NCBI GenBank assembly: GCA_025504975.1
Contig: JANUWI010000002.1
Location: forward strand, 186,001-250,000
DNA from: Plenodomus lindquistii
Taxonomy: Eukaryota > Ascomycota > Dothideomycetes > Pleosporales > Leptosphaeriaceae
DNA: 64,000 nucleotides
Direction of reading: 5' to 3'
The position numbers and the translations under genes are program-made. The notes under the pieces were generated by a model, which was not told where the DNA came from, did no database searches, and saw only the letters and a list, made by a program, of their open reading frames with translations. Below, in pieces: positions 44,876 through 55,973 of this stretch; positions within the stretch are counted from its first letter, which is position 1, and each line of letters begins with the position of its first letter.

Positions 44876-45293
44876 TTAGTCTGGTCGCAGCGTCAGCATC
44901 AAGCCTACATCCTTTGAAAGGGATGACTTACTGTAGACAAAGTGGCCATTATCGTTGACGATGCGCTCTCCCAAGTTGATATCGCGGGTCTCGTGGTTGC
45001 CCTCGGCGTCGGTTAGAGAAGCTCGAAGAACAGCGGCCGCGCCATCGGCCTCAAGAGTAAAATGGATGTCTTCAGCGGAGTGAGAGAAGTTCTCGCCGTC
45101 CCAGACGAAGTGTCCTTTTACCATTAGCATTTTAGGGGCAACGGGATTCGATTGCCTTACCGTCCATGTTCCCGATGTGGTTGTTGAGGTCAATCTCGGC
45201 ATCGTTCCACTCGCCGTCCGCAGTCTGCAGACGGGCCTTCAAGATGTGGCCATCGTCAATGCGAATGTCTTCAGCAGAGTAGTGGAAAGTCAT
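44876..45293 (-). CDS. cyanovirin-N homology (CVNH) lectin
   Basis: Model: complement(join(44876..44880, 44932..45114, 45161..45293)), 106 aa, introns of 51 and 46 nt; the last coding exon has only 5 nt (AC plus TAA). The protein is two repeats of the CVNH fold. Repeat 1 starts MTFHYSAEDIRIDDGHILKA and runs to EIDLNNHIGNMDG. Repeat 2 is HFVWDGENFSHSAEDIHFTL to DINLGERIVNDNGHFVYN. Both halves share the SAEDI and (D/N)L..(H/R)I.N motifs. Members bind high-mannose or other glycans; fungal forms are usually cytosolic and single-domain, of unknown physiological role. No signal peptide is seen and cysteines are absent, as in many fungal CVNHs. Confidence 0.93.
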
Positions 45294-46790
45294 GATGAGT
45301 TCTTGAGGATGTTGTTGATGAGTTGATATAGTGAAGGGTCGTATTTTTTGATGGTGTTGAGAGCGGTAGAAGTATCGTCAAGATCGCGCAGTAATGGCTC
45401 ACTATAAGTACAGAAGCTTGAAGCTGAAGCACGGTACTGACTCGTACGCAAGTCAGAGACAGCCAATCTGTCATTTAGCAATGGAAAGATCGCGCTAGCT
45501 CCACAATTTACACATCTTCACCGATACCCTCAGCAAGGGTGCCTTCAAACCACCATCACACCGTATTCTTTGCAGTAGATTCAAAGCCCCGATGCCGTTC
45601 TGCCGGCTTGGTCATTGTCCCTGAAGATACAGATGCACATGAATGGAGCTATTAGCGACGCCTTGTATTACGCCGTATCCTTGCAAAGCTGACTTCAGGA
45701 ATGCCAAGATCTCTGTGTATTCACTCAGCCACTGACCTCTGGACATGCGCCGCGTGGCTATGTGTGAGTGGCTCAGTTCAAAGTGGCGTGACCTCAACGT
45801 GCATCGTGAGTGGGCCTTGTGCATTGGTTGCGACTCTCGTAGCACGCACTTGTGTCATGTGTGGCTGATGACGCGGAGCTAGAGCGGGGCGATTTGCTGC
45901 AGGATCGATTGACCATGATCGCAGAATCAGATGTCTTATCGAAGCCTTCAATTGCACATTCGCAACGTCAGCAAGTGGTGTCGTGCTGGTGAAGGTATTG
46001 AAGATGGGTCAGGGTCCAGGCCACTAACTTCGACTAGTACCGACTAGGTTAGACTGGTTTGCAGTGGAGCGGGCCGGACCTCCCTGTCCATAATTCGCGG
46101 CAAAGGTCTGAATCTATACCGACTCAGGCCGCAGGCAATTCCGACGTTGACAAGAGCGCTATCCAGTGATCACAGCCCCTGAGACTATGGTCGCTCCAAT
46201 ATGGTGGTCGTCGGGCAGGCTTTATGCTCAGTTGAATGAGCTTCGTAACACTGACGTTCTTTTCAAGTTCCTACCTCACGAAAAGCATGAAGTATTGGAT
46301 TGTGAAGTAGCGACGTGATGACTATGGTAGCATACTGGATCTGGGTTTGGCTATCGTCTTCCACAGAGTATACCGCTGAGGATTTGGTACCTTTCGTTAA
46401 GTATCGTGGGGACCAAACATCATCGATACTGCATTCAGGTCCTGTCCTGCGGATATATTCGTCTAAAACAGCTACACAACAAGGTCTTCGGTAATTATCT
46501 TCTCGGGGCTCACCTTGCAGTTGTACTGTGCGTTGTAAATACTTCTCATGAGCTACACGTTGCTGACTTGGGATGACATTGTTCGACACAACGTCTTTTA
46601 ACAATGTCATGTCGCGCGAACTATAACAACGACACAAGCTTCCATGCCATGGTTCTACATCCTCGATTCATCGTTACTTCTCATCCTCACTCACTGAGCG
46701 CTTCTCAACTCAACATACTCCAATCTCGTACATCCCCCTGAGGTCTCAATCTGCAACTACAAGCCATCACGTGACAGCTTAGCAAGCGAG
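45294..46790. other. 1.5 kb without a recognisable gene
   Basis: Upstream of the CVNH gene (minus) and of the orphan gene at 46791 (plus). GACTAGTACCGACTAGGTTAG near 46032-46052 contains a short direct repeat (CGACTAG). Small frames on both strands lack family features. Confidence 0.4.
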
Positions 46791-47564
46791 ATGGAGGCAC
46801 TTAGAGTAGTACTAGAGCCCTTTCGTCTCGTATGTGACGAGATCTGCAATCGCTTACCTGACACAAAGATCCATTGCGTGCTTCAGGACGAAAATGACAA
46901 CTCGTCATATGACGGGATACCCAAATACTCAATGTATGCAGACCGTATTGCACCAGGAGAAGTCGATGCAGAAGCATGCATGCCTCAGGATCTACACATC
47001 AGCATACGCAAGGCGATACCGAAACTCAACATGTGTGATGCCGTCACGCTAGCGCTCCTTCCGCATGTGACTGACATCCTTCAGAAGATCAATGCTCGGG
47101 TCGACTGGCTGACGGTTGACTTCCAGCCGCTTTTCCAGTTGCGTGATGAGGGCAGCAACTTTTCTGGCAGCCACTCCATACTCAGCATTACAACGTCTAG
47201 TGGTGAGCAGTTCATCCCCGACTTCACCATTGAACAATTTGGGTACCATGAGCGCTACTGGCTGACTTCCAAGCCAGACTATCTTCAGTCTTACACCATG
47301 GACGGCTCATATGCTTTGGTCACAGAAGAGCATCTGGATATGGTAAGGTTTTTTGCCCATGTCACTCCCGCTAGCCATAGCTTCCAACGCGTTGCAGATG
47401 CTGTATTAGGTACGTTTGATTGGACAGCGTACTCCCAACTTCTTCCGGCGGCGCGAAGGCCTTGGATTAGCGCCGCGGTTCTTGCGGCTTTCAAGACTCT
47501 GACGGCTCCTGCGAGTGGGGATGGTACCGCACCCATCAATGCGAGTGTCCCAACTCAATTGTAA
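46791..47564 (+). CDS. hypothetical protein, 257 aa
   Basis: Single exon from ATG 46791 (MEALRVVLEPFRLVCDEICN). Composition is that of a soluble globular protein: a C-terminal helical region (SFQRVADAVLGTFDWTAYSQ ... AAVLAAFKTLTAP) and a strand-rich middle (HSILSITTSSGEQFIPDFTI). No signal peptide, membrane helix or catalytic motif is visible. I do not recognise the family. The intact frame of 258 codons and a G of the start context after the phrase GCGAG support it as a real gene. Confidence 0.65.
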   Translation: MEALRVVLEPFRLVCDEICNRLPDTKIHCVLQDENDNSSYDGIPKYSMYADRIAPGEVDAEACMPQDLHISIRKAIPKLNMCDAVTLALLPHVTDILQKINARVDWLTVDFQPLFQLRDEGSNFSGSHSILSITTSSGEQFIPDFTIEQFGYHERYWLTSKPDYLQSYTMDGSYALVTEEHLDMVRFFAHVTPASHSFQRVADAVLGTFDWTAYSQLLPAARRPWISAAVLAAFKTLTAPASGDGTAPINASVPTQL

Positions 47565-48101
47565 GTCGTGGATATGGGAGCTCGTTTCTAATCTAGTCTC
47601 ATACAGCCCGAGCACGTGGTTTTCTTTGGCGCAACGAATCCCACAATTTGCATGATCTTTTCCTAGCGCCCGTTGACGTTGTACACATTTGGATGAGTCA
47701 GTATAGACTCCATCCCGCTCTTGAAGCCGAATTAAGTACAGATCATCTCATTCTGTTTTCTCATTGATAGCCATAGAACGCTGGAATACACTTTGAACAT
47801 TTCAACCTTCCCCCAAAATCTATTATTCCTGCTTACAGTGATCGAGCGTTGGAAGGTAACACAGAAGCTGCTCGAATACAGCAAACGACGTTGCCCGGCA
47901 GCTCCCTCATAGTGCCTTGCGCATTGCGCGACAAGTTTGCAAACGGCCAATTATGTGCCGAAAATCAAGCTTTTGATAATATCATGTGCCCATAAACACA
48001 AACAACACTCGTAATATATGCAACGCGTTCGCCCTCGCACACCAGACACCTGCCGACAACTCAGCCTCCTCTGCGGCATCTTGATCTGTTGACAGACGGT
48101 C
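47565..48101. other. intergenic
   Basis: Spacer between two plus-strand orphan genes. No coding frame is convincing on either strand, and no repeat was noted. Confidence 0.4.
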
Positions 48102-49150
48102 ATGGTGACCGCAGCAGAAAATCTGGCGCAGCTTCGCGCGGCTCTGGGGAAACATGCTGCTTTTCTTAAGCACGCGCCGTTGAAGCAAGTGAAGACGCAA
48201 CAGCTGGATGACCCCGACAGCCTTTCGTTCGCAATTCTCTTTGGTTACATCAAAGATCCTTGCAGTACCGGCGAAGGTAAAAGTGAACGCGAAGTCTGGC
48301 TTCACCTCTATCCTCCCATGTCGGCAAATCGTTGGGGAGAAGTGCAGTTCCACTCTCATGCAGCTTCTGAAGTGGACTACGTCAAGTACGATGCGATCAA
48401 CATTATCAAAGGAGTTACACGCCGCGCCGCCGCTTTCGTATTTCCAGGAACGGGACAGCTGTCGAAACACAAGGTCCTTGCGCTCACGCGGTACTACTTT
48501 CTGGAGAAGCTGGTTGAATACAACAATGCCGGGGATGCTGAGATGATCGCCAATTTCGGCGTCCCTTTGAGTGACCATGTCCGGGGAGCACTAGAGGCAG
48601 TATGCCGCGAACTCGAGGAGGCTCACAAGGCAGACGAGCCCACTGCAGAGCGATCTGATCATGAGTCTGGAAGAACTTCTGGGGTGATACGCACCTCGAC
48701 AACGCAGAATATCAGTCATTCGAGCTCTCCTCTCTCCAGCCCACCGGAGAATCCGAGCCATCTCACTGCGAATGGACATAACGACGTTGAACGTGAGACC
48801 GTTACTACACAACAAGGCACGCAAGGTCAAAGCATCGCCGTAAGTACCGCATCCCGATACACCTCGACACAACTGCTAAGCAAGTGAAGGCACGTTTTAA
48901 CACTTCTCAACCAACCGTCGATGCGCTCATCGCCTTGAAAAACACAGAGGAAGAGGTTGCGAATGATGTTCGTCGAATCGACAACGAAGTCGCAGCTTTG
49001 CAAGCGAAGCGCAAGGCGAAAGAGGTAGAGGCTGAAATGATTAGAACACGGCAGGAGGTATTGATTCGAGGATTGGAACCGGTGGCAGCATTCAAGCTGG
49101 GCGAGGAACTCGAGCGGCAGAAACGGCAGAAACGAGAGCCCACATCTTGA
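48102..49150 (+). CDS. hypothetical protein with C-terminal coiled coil
   Basis: Model: join(48102..48839, 48890..49150), 332 aa; a 50-nt intron (GTAAGT..GTGAAG) joins QSIA to ARFNTSQPTV in phase 0. Residues 1-165 look globular (SFAILFGYIKDPCSTGEG, EVWLHLYPPMSANRWGEVQF, HKVLALTRYYFLEKLVEY). Residues about 170-240 are serine/threonine-rich and disordered. Residues 250-332 form a helix with heptad-like spacing (LIALKNTEEEVANDVRRIDN, VAALQAKRKAKEVEAEMIRT). No known domain is recognised. Overall layout resembles that of the next gene (globular start, disordered middle, coiled-coil end), but I see no clear sequence similarity between them. Confidence 0.7.
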
Positions 49151-49668
49151 GCGTCCATGGCGATTTTGTATGGAGAGTGAGCCGTAATTGTATGTGTAGA
49201 TGGAACCATTGGCTGGCTTGCTTGGAATATCTGGAGTGTGATTACACGGATAGGCTGAAAGGCCATCCATGTGCCTCTTTTGTGAGTAGTATATGCAGGC
49301 GATGCCGAAGTTTTGCTTTGCTAGCCGCTCAAGTCGTTTGTTGCATATGCAATTCCTTTGAAGCTGTCGGTGGAGTATCGAGCTCCAATGACACTGCGAG
49401 CACGTTCGAACCCATCCTCACTACCCCGAAATAATGGTGAAAGTCTCTGCCTTCGTTTGAAGATTATTGAGACTATACCTGTTGGTCTGCGCTCTTTCCA
49501 GATGCAGTGTTTCGTTGTTATGACGCAGCGCAACAAACGCACCCACCCGACGCACATTGAGAAGCTCCACTCGCGGCTTCCACCCTCAACTATTTGCATC
49601 CCCACATGCGCAATTGCCTCTCACCACGTCCACAACCTACTACTCGCTCTCTCATCCAGGAAGCCGTC
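49151..49668. other. intergenic
   Basis: About 520 nt upstream of the next orphan gene. Frames on both strands look like chance. An in-frame ATG at 49606 could extend the following gene by 21 residues. Confidence 0.35.
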
Positions 49669-51394
49669 ATGGCACCCAGCCCTGGAGGGAGCGAGTCTGC
49701 GCCTCCGCTTTCGAATGGCGCGCGCAAACAACCAGCAGTATCAAGTATTCTTGCGCCAATACAGCGGTTGAGACGACAGCTTGCGGACCAGACCTTGCTT
49801 GACAACATTCCATTCGATCAAGTGGTATCGCATTTGAACCGTGGACAACTTCAGATCAATGTAGCGAAACTAAGCCCCAGCGACAAACCAGGTCTGCTTA
49901 TTGATATATGGGCTGGTTGGTCGACTGCAGCTTCCAAGAACGAGCTACCCGACATTGAACTCAACGCGTACACCCCTTCTAAGAAGTCGATATATCCGTT
50001 CGAAACTCTGGACAAAAGCGCGACATTTCGACCAGAGTTTCTACCAGTCAGCAAGGACAGCAATGTACTCAAGGCAATCATCAAGGTGAGTACGCGACCC
50101 GAGACGTCCATCCTTGACTTCCTGACATCTTACAATACCTACAGTGCTGCCTTTTGGCCAATAAAGCGCCCGCAGTGTCTGAGCTCATGTTCTTCCCTGA
50201 CTTCTTGGACCTGGTCTGCAAAGGTTGTCGGCTTTACAAAGCAGTTGGCGCTCACCAGTCCCCACCTCAAAGCCTCGCACCGAAAGTTCTTGGTGTGTCT
50301 TCGATTCCAAACGCGCCACAGCCCACAGCCCGACTTACCAGGTCTTCAGCACCAGTCACAACCCAGGCGACGCCGTTGAAGTTTAGCATGGTTAATCTGA
50401 AGGTTAACACTTCGACTAGCATTGCACAATCTGGTCGCAGGAAGCGACAATCAGTTGGTGCAAGCTCGGTACGCATCCTTTGTCGCTCTTCCTACGTCGA
50501 TTCAATCTAACCAAACACTAGGTATCTAGCTCTGGAAATAGAAGCAAGAGACTCGTAGGCACTTTCGTTCCAAAAAGCGCAGAGGGTTCTCCGCATCCTG
50601 CACAGGCTCGCCAGATCCGCCACGCCACAGCACCGGTCGCCATGCCACTAGATAGCGCCCTTCTCCCAGCAGCAGCGCATCCTCCATCGACTTCGTCACG
50701 ACTGACTCTTAGAGCTTTGACCGCGACTCCACCTATCTCATCTCAACAGTCCATTTCATTGCATAGTAACACAACTCTCAACACCCGCCATGACTCACAG
50801 GCGAACCCTACCGTAAAGCAGCCTCAAGAAGCACCTGCAGCGACCAACATCGAGTCAACTCCCCTGCAGACCATGACACAGGCTATCAAGTCTCAAGATG
50901 AATTTGAGCAGTACATGACGTTATACAAGACGCATGTTGCTCTCACAGAGGCACTTAAGTTCATCAACCAAAATATTAACGAAGTCGCGCAGAATAGAGA
51001 ACTTGCGGCCTTGGAAGACTCGCGCAAAAGCACTCTTGCTAGTCTTCGAATCAAGCATCAAACGGCAAAAGACGCATTGCTTGCAAAACACGTTCGTGAG
51101 CGTCAAGAGCTCCAAACAAAGCACGACAAAGCTTTGGAGGTCCACACACAGACCGAGAACGCCGAGATCAAAGAGGTCAAGGATGCGCACGCGTCCCTCA
51201 AGACAAAGTACGATGTGAGGAACCAGGCATTACAAGAAGAGCGGAAAGTAAAGCTGCAGGAGAAGAACGCTGTCGCCAAAGAGTTGGATCGCAAGTGCGA
51301 AGGATACACTAGGGAGCAGATACGTGTAATACTTGATCAGTCCGCTATGCAGATCATCAGGAAGCGGAAGAGGTCCCCTAGCCCGGAGATTTGA
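49669..51394 (+). CDS. hypothetical coiled-coil protein, 537 aa
   Basis: Model: join(49669..50085, 50145..50468, 50522..51394), introns of 59 and 53 nt, both phase 0. ATG 49669 (MAPSPGGSESAPPLSNG) is preferred; ATG 49606 is also in frame. Residues about 30-170 appear folded (LADQTLLDNIPFDQVVSHLN, LLIDIWAGWSTAASKNELPD, CCLLANKAPAVSELMFFPDF, DLVCKGCRLYKAVG). Residues 180-340 are low-complexity S/T/P/A-rich with a basic patch (SGRRKRQSVG). Residues 360-530 are a long charged coiled coil (ALEDSRKSTLASLRIKHQTA ... AKELDRKCEGYTREQIRVIL) ending in a basic nuclear-localisation-like RKRKRSPSPEI. Function unknown; a nuclear scaffold is plausible but unproven. Confidence 0.75.
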
Positions 51395-52479
51395 GACGAC
51401 GAGAAGAAGTAACAATGTGTAAGCTATGAAGTTGGCTGGTCTGGCGGTCGCTCATGGGCGGTTTCATCGCGTCGAAAAGACCCTGCATGTCAGTGTAAGA
51501 CTCTCAAAGCTTTGTGACACTTGTCAAGTAGTTGCTTGTATACCTCAAATGTAGTTGAGAGTGCAGTCGACGAGCTCTTCGCCGATCTGTCGGCACCTCA
51601 CTGCAGAGATCAAAGAGCATGGCGGCTTTCGCATCTGCGCGTCGAGCTGCCAACCCAAAGCAGAGTAGCCTAAAACGAAAGCGATTATCAATCTACGAAT
51701 TTGGCGGCGTGACCCATATTGATAATTGACTATTGAGTTCGTTTATACAGGAGGGTAAGAGCAACACATGCGTAAACATGCACAGCGATAGAAAAATGAC
51801 GCTGTCTCTATCGAGCCCACTACGGACCGACTCGAGATATCTCGAGCGAGGTATATGTAGGGTTGATTGGAGTGCGGTGGTAGAGTGGAGATAGTGGTCA
51901 GAAGTCTCCATGTAATTGGTGATGTTGGCGTGCGACTTACAACGTAGTGCTGATGTTCACAACACTACGGTCCGTATGGGGCGCCAGGGTGGTAGTAAGT
52001 CTCGACTTTACACGTGGGAGAAACCTGGAATAATCAGGGTCATAAATATTGCATAGTGCAGTGTTAGATGATGGAGTGGGTCAAGGCAGCCCCTCCAGCT
52101 TGCCTAACAATAACTTTAGAGAAGAATTGAGGACAGCCTTGCTGATTACTGCGCTGGAGCACCAATACATAGTGGTTAATGAGGAGGATCAAAGTTCGAT
52201 TTGGACTGTGTCACTTTGGATGCCTGCCAAAACGCGCCTTTGACGCGACTGCACGTGTCGAATTTTTCACTGGTCCAAAAAGCGCGCCATGTCCTTGCCA
52301 ACGGCCACGCGATCGAAACAGGAAGCTGCGACTACGCGACATTCACTTCAGTCCGTGCGTTTCAAGCGCCACCCACCTTCGACTTGTTTGCCTTCCAAAT
52401 CGTGCAAATCAGGTTCTTGCTTTCTTTTCAACACCTAATTTGCTTCCTCTCACTAGGCGCCCAGCAGTTCGTCATCGTC
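51395..52479. other. intergenic, about 1.1 kb
   Basis: No convincing gene. ATATCTCGAGCGAG near 51836 sits in a stretch with a repeated CTCGAGATATCTCGAG-like palindrome (CTCGAGATATCTCGAG, 51830-51845). A possible 5' intron of the next gene ends CTAG near 52456. Confidence 0.4.
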
Positions 52480-54624
52480 ATGCCAACCTCACCCTGGGCC
52501 TCTGAAACTCCACCGTTACTCGAACCTCGAATACCATCTCGACCATGCCAGGCGCAGCTACGAAAATTGAGAAACAAGTTCACAGCAGTAGATCTGCTCC
52601 ATGTTTTGGAGTCGCTCCCGCCAGCTACAGACATCTCCATGAAAAATGCCACCATCAAGGGCTGCGACGCGATCAGACTGTCGCTCGGCTCTCGTCCCCA
52701 GGCTGATGGCACCCTGGTCCCCGTCTACGGGTTCGTTACAAGCAAACATAACGAGACATCCTCACATGTGTTCTTCCGTTACACAATGCAGTCGCCCGCG
52801 ACAGGGCACGAGCACCTTCTACCGCGGTCCGCGTCCTCCATGGTTCGGAAAGCTGGAGGATTTCTACCACCATTCAGGTTCCTACAATATGACCCAGCGC
52901 TGGACGATACCCAGGGCGGTGGTGACATGCTTCGTGCGTTAATCCTGTACTACGCTCTGAGCGCCGGGCATAGTGATGAGGCCTTGAGGTGGCCCTCTTT
53001 TGAGGACAATCTTTATCAGACACTCCAGCATATCGGAGCCAGCTACGAGTATCAAGTATGGATGCGCAAACAATCGGAAGGACCACACCCTTCTCTGACT
53101 GTGGCGGTGTTCAATGGAGCTGATAAGTCAATCATGCCAAAAAATTCTTTCGCAAACTCAAAGACGAACCCTCGTGAACCCGATCTGTCGCGACTGATTG
53201 CAAGCAAGGCTCAGCCCATCGTCAAGTCAACCCCACAGTCACTCAACGACCGTAGCAGCGTGGTCTCGAAGGGTTCATCCGTTATCGTCAAGGCCGGGAC
53301 CGTTCTCGCTGACTTCGTGAAGGCTCTAGGCAAGAATAATCTGGGACTTCTTGATAGCATCCCGCAGGAAACGGTGTTTATCGAAAAGCAAACTGTGTTA
53401 GCTAATCGTATGCCATATCGCCTGCTTTTGGGATCATTTTCACCAGCAAACGGTCACCAGCAGGCATCTGCAGATGTCTTTGTCTACTGTTCGGGCAAGT
53501 TTACGTTCATTCAAACTGAAGATCAAGACGGCACTGTTCTGACTTACACATATGCGACCCTTCAGGACGTGAAGCTCTACCAGCCGTTCGCATCGATACG
53601 GCGAATGGAGAAGAGCACTCACGCTAATAAGACCCGAGCGCTCGTGAAATACTTCCTCATGCTCGCCGAAAATGAGGGTCTGATCGAGGCTCCGCCTGTT
53701 GACATCAACATCGGCTTCATGGCACACTTTCGATTGCTGTGCGCAGATTTTCGAAACCAGCGCTTATCCTCGCTGACCTCGCTCAACACAACGAGGCGCG
53801 ACAACGGCAGTGAAGTCGAACACGATGCGGAACACGAAAGTGTAAATGAGCCGATTTCAGGAGCATCGCTCGGCCAGGGGAGTGGGACAAAGTCACTACT
53901 AGTGAAGCTCAAGCTTGACAAGGCGTTGCCGGCCGAGGATGAGATCGTCCAGAGCGATGCTTCAATACCACATCGGGCGGTCTCTGAAGACAACGGCCAA
54001 CTAGCGAGTGAGGAAGCTGGCTTCGTTCAGGATACCGATAGCGATGTACCTGGGAATGAAGACGTGATGCCATCAATCGAGACGGTCTCTTCTAACGACA
54101 CTGCCGATATTCACCGGACGCCTTTACAGCCACCGCCTAGCCCTACCATGCGGATCGATACTGCAGTAGCCTCTGCGGAAGAAACCGACTCACCCAGCTG
54201 GTCGGCCGCAACCCCATACCGCGACTCTACGTCTCTCTCGGGGTCGAAACGCAAACGTAGCTCTGCCAGCTTAGCTTCCTCCCTGCAGAGCGTCACCCTC
54301 GAAGATGCTGCCCTTAAGATAAGCGAAGACGTAGCGGAAAGCAATGATCGGATTGTCATAGACCTTCGCAGCGATGTTGATGATGCGATCGATACCGAAG
54401 TGAAGCAGAATATATGCACTCGAGCGACGGATCGTTTGCAAGGATACATGGGCAAAGTCGATGGAAATGCGGCGGCCCCGGGCTCACATATAATCGGCAA
54501 GCGCAGAGCGATCAGCGTGGTGGATTTGGATAGTGATGATGGAATGGTGGAGGTATTTGAGGCCGATTGGAAGAGGGCGTCGCAGCGTTGTTCGACAGGA
54601 AAGAAGATGCGGCATAGCGCATGA
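52480..54624 (+). CDS. hypothetical protein with C-terminal SUMO-interaction-like motif
   Basis: Single exon of 714 aa from ATG 52480 (MPTSPWASETPPLLEPRIP). The frame is open further upstream, but that part looks like a leader with an intron-like end, so the later ATG is preferred. The N-terminal 470 residues look folded, with strand-helix patterns (DAIRLSLGSRPQADGTLVPV, GDMLRALILYYALSAGHSDE, YRLLLGSFSPANGHQ, VFVYCSGKFTFIQTEDQDG). Residues about 480-700 are acidic and disordered, with a basic patch SGSKRKRSSAS. Near the C-terminus, RRAISVVDLDSDDGMVEV has the hydrophobic V-V-x-L core followed by acidic and serine residues that defines a SUMO-interacting motif; an earlier NDRIVIDLRSDVDDA is similar. 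A nuclear SUMO-linked role is an inference. Family not recognised. Confidence 0.75.
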   Translation: MPTSPWASETPPLLEPRIPSRPCQAQLRKLRNKFTAVDLLHVLESLPPATDISMKNATIKGCDAIRLSLGSRPQADGTLVPVYGFVTSKHNETSSHVFFRYTMQSPATGHEHLLPRSASSMVRKAGGFLPPFRFLQYDPALDDTQGGGDMLRALILYYALSAGHSDEALRWPSFEDNLYQTLQHIGASYEYQVWMRKQSEGPHPSLTVAVFNGADKSIMPKNSFANSKTNPREPDLSRLIASKAQPIVKSTPQSLNDRSSVVSKGSSVIVKAGTVLADFVKALGKNNLGLLDSIPQETVFIEKQTVLANRMPYRLLLGSFSPANGHQQASADVFVYCSGKFTFIQTEDQDGTVLTYTYATLQDVKLYQPFASIRRMEKSTHANKTRALVKYFLMLAENEGLIEAPPVDINIGFMAHFRLLCADFRNQRLSSLTSLNTTRRDNGSEVEHDAEHESVNEPISGASLGQGSGTKSLLVKLKLDKALPAEDEIVQSDASIPHRAVSEDNGQLASEEAGFVQDTDSDVPGNEDVMPSIETVSSNDTADIHRTPLQPPPSPTMRIDTAVASAEETDSPSWSAATPYRDSTSLSGSKRKRSSASLASSLQSVTLEDAALKISEDVAESNDRIVIDLRSDVDDAIDTEVKQNICTRATDRLQGYMGKVDGNAAAPGSHIIGKRRAISVVDLDSDDGMVEVFEADWKRASQRCSTGKKMRHSA

Positions 54625-55143
54625 TGATAACACAGGATATGTACGGTACAGGGTTATGGTAATAGGTAGCTACAGCGATACATGTATGACTCGTACGATA
54701 GGCACAAATGTACCTCGTCTTCACCCCGCTTTCGTATCAAAGGCATATCGCTAGACGAACTCCAGAGCGTGAGTGAATGTTAACGCGCTGGAGAAGTGCC
54801 CATGCCGGGGCACCCGCGTCAGTGGGGCAAGGTCCACGTGATTTCACTCCTTGAAAACCTGCATAACACCTGAAACTTTGATAGCAGCAATCGTCGACTA
54901 CTTCAGGCGTCAGTTCTACGTTTCTAGCAAGTTTTTCTTTTTTTTTTCGGTGCTCTTTTAGCGATTCATAGAGCAGAATGCTAAAAGAAAGGCCTTGAGC
55001 TTTTCGACAAGCTATCGCGCGATCAAGCCCCGCGATGTTCTCATCCCCACTGTCAGCTCCTCTGCTTCAACATAGACAACATCACTTCTTGATTCCTCAA
55101 ATAATCCAATCCTCTGAATATATCCAGACATTGCATTGGAAAT
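54625..55143. other. intergenic
   Basis: 519 nt upstream of the carbonic anhydrase. A pyrimidine run TTTTTCTTTTTTTTTTTC lies at about 54931-54948. No gene seen. Confidence 0.4.
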
Positions 55144-55738
55144 ATGTGGACACCTGCATCTTCCAGAAAAGCGGAAAAGGGCAATGGCGAGCGGAACCTC
55201 GAGCAGGGTAACAAAGAGTGGGCTGCATCCTTTACGCAGGGTCATCTAGCGCTACCGCCTAGCCAGAAATATGCCATTTGTGTGTAACAGTTGCACGATA
55301 ATTCTACGAGCTACCGTGGCTAATGTTAACTCCCAAGTGACATGCATGGATGCCCGAATCGATCCGGCCGCAGCTTTCGGCATTCCTCTCGGTGCAGCCC
55401 ATGTCATTCGAAATGCGGGAGCATCAGCACGCGACGCATTCCGCTCCATTGTCATCTCGCAACAGCTTCTTGGGACCACGGAAGTGCTCGTAGTGAAGCA
55501 CACAGGGTGTGGTATGCTCACCTTCGACGACGCGACGGCGAAGGATTTGGTGAAGAGACAGAAGGGCGAAGCTGCCGCGAAGGAAGTTGCAGATCTTGAG
55601 TTCTTGACGTTTTCGGATTTGGAGGCAGAGGTCAGGAAAGATGTCGCATGGCTGCAGAGCAAAGCTGTAGAATCTGGCATCACTTTCACGGGCTGGGTCT
55701 ACGAAGTTGAGACGGGTAAAGCGAGGAAGATCGTATAG
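55144..55738 (+). CDS. beta-class carbonic anhydrase (short form)
   Basis: Model: join(55144..55279, 55338..55738), 178 aa, with one 58-nt intron. Splicing joins QKYAI to LTCMDARIDPAAAFGI. Zinc ligands are C48, H100 and C103 (CMDAR and VKHTGCGML), with the Asp/Arg dyad D50/R52 in place. HVIRNAGASARDAFRS and SQQLLGTTEVLVVKH are characteristic. The end is GWVYEVETGKARKI. The family catalyses reversible hydration of CO2 to bicarbonate; this compact type, without N-terminal targeting sequence, is probably cytosolic. The N-terminal residues before EWAASFTQGHLALPP are atypically basic, so the true start could lie in an upstream exon. Confidence 0.9.
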
Positions 55739-55973
55739 TCCGGTGGCCGTGTAAACGTGAAGAAAAGTTTTATGTCAGTGACCATTCAATGTTGCATCCT
55801 CTTGAGGTCCAATACCAGGAACATCGTGAAGATCGAACTTGTATTGGACTGACGCTGCGCTACGCTAGAGATCCCACCTAACCTAGAAAAGCTAGAGTGG
55901 CGCTTTCCACATCGGCGCGAACATGACATCTGAGCGTGTTCCGACGACATCTCCTACACGATAATACTATGAG

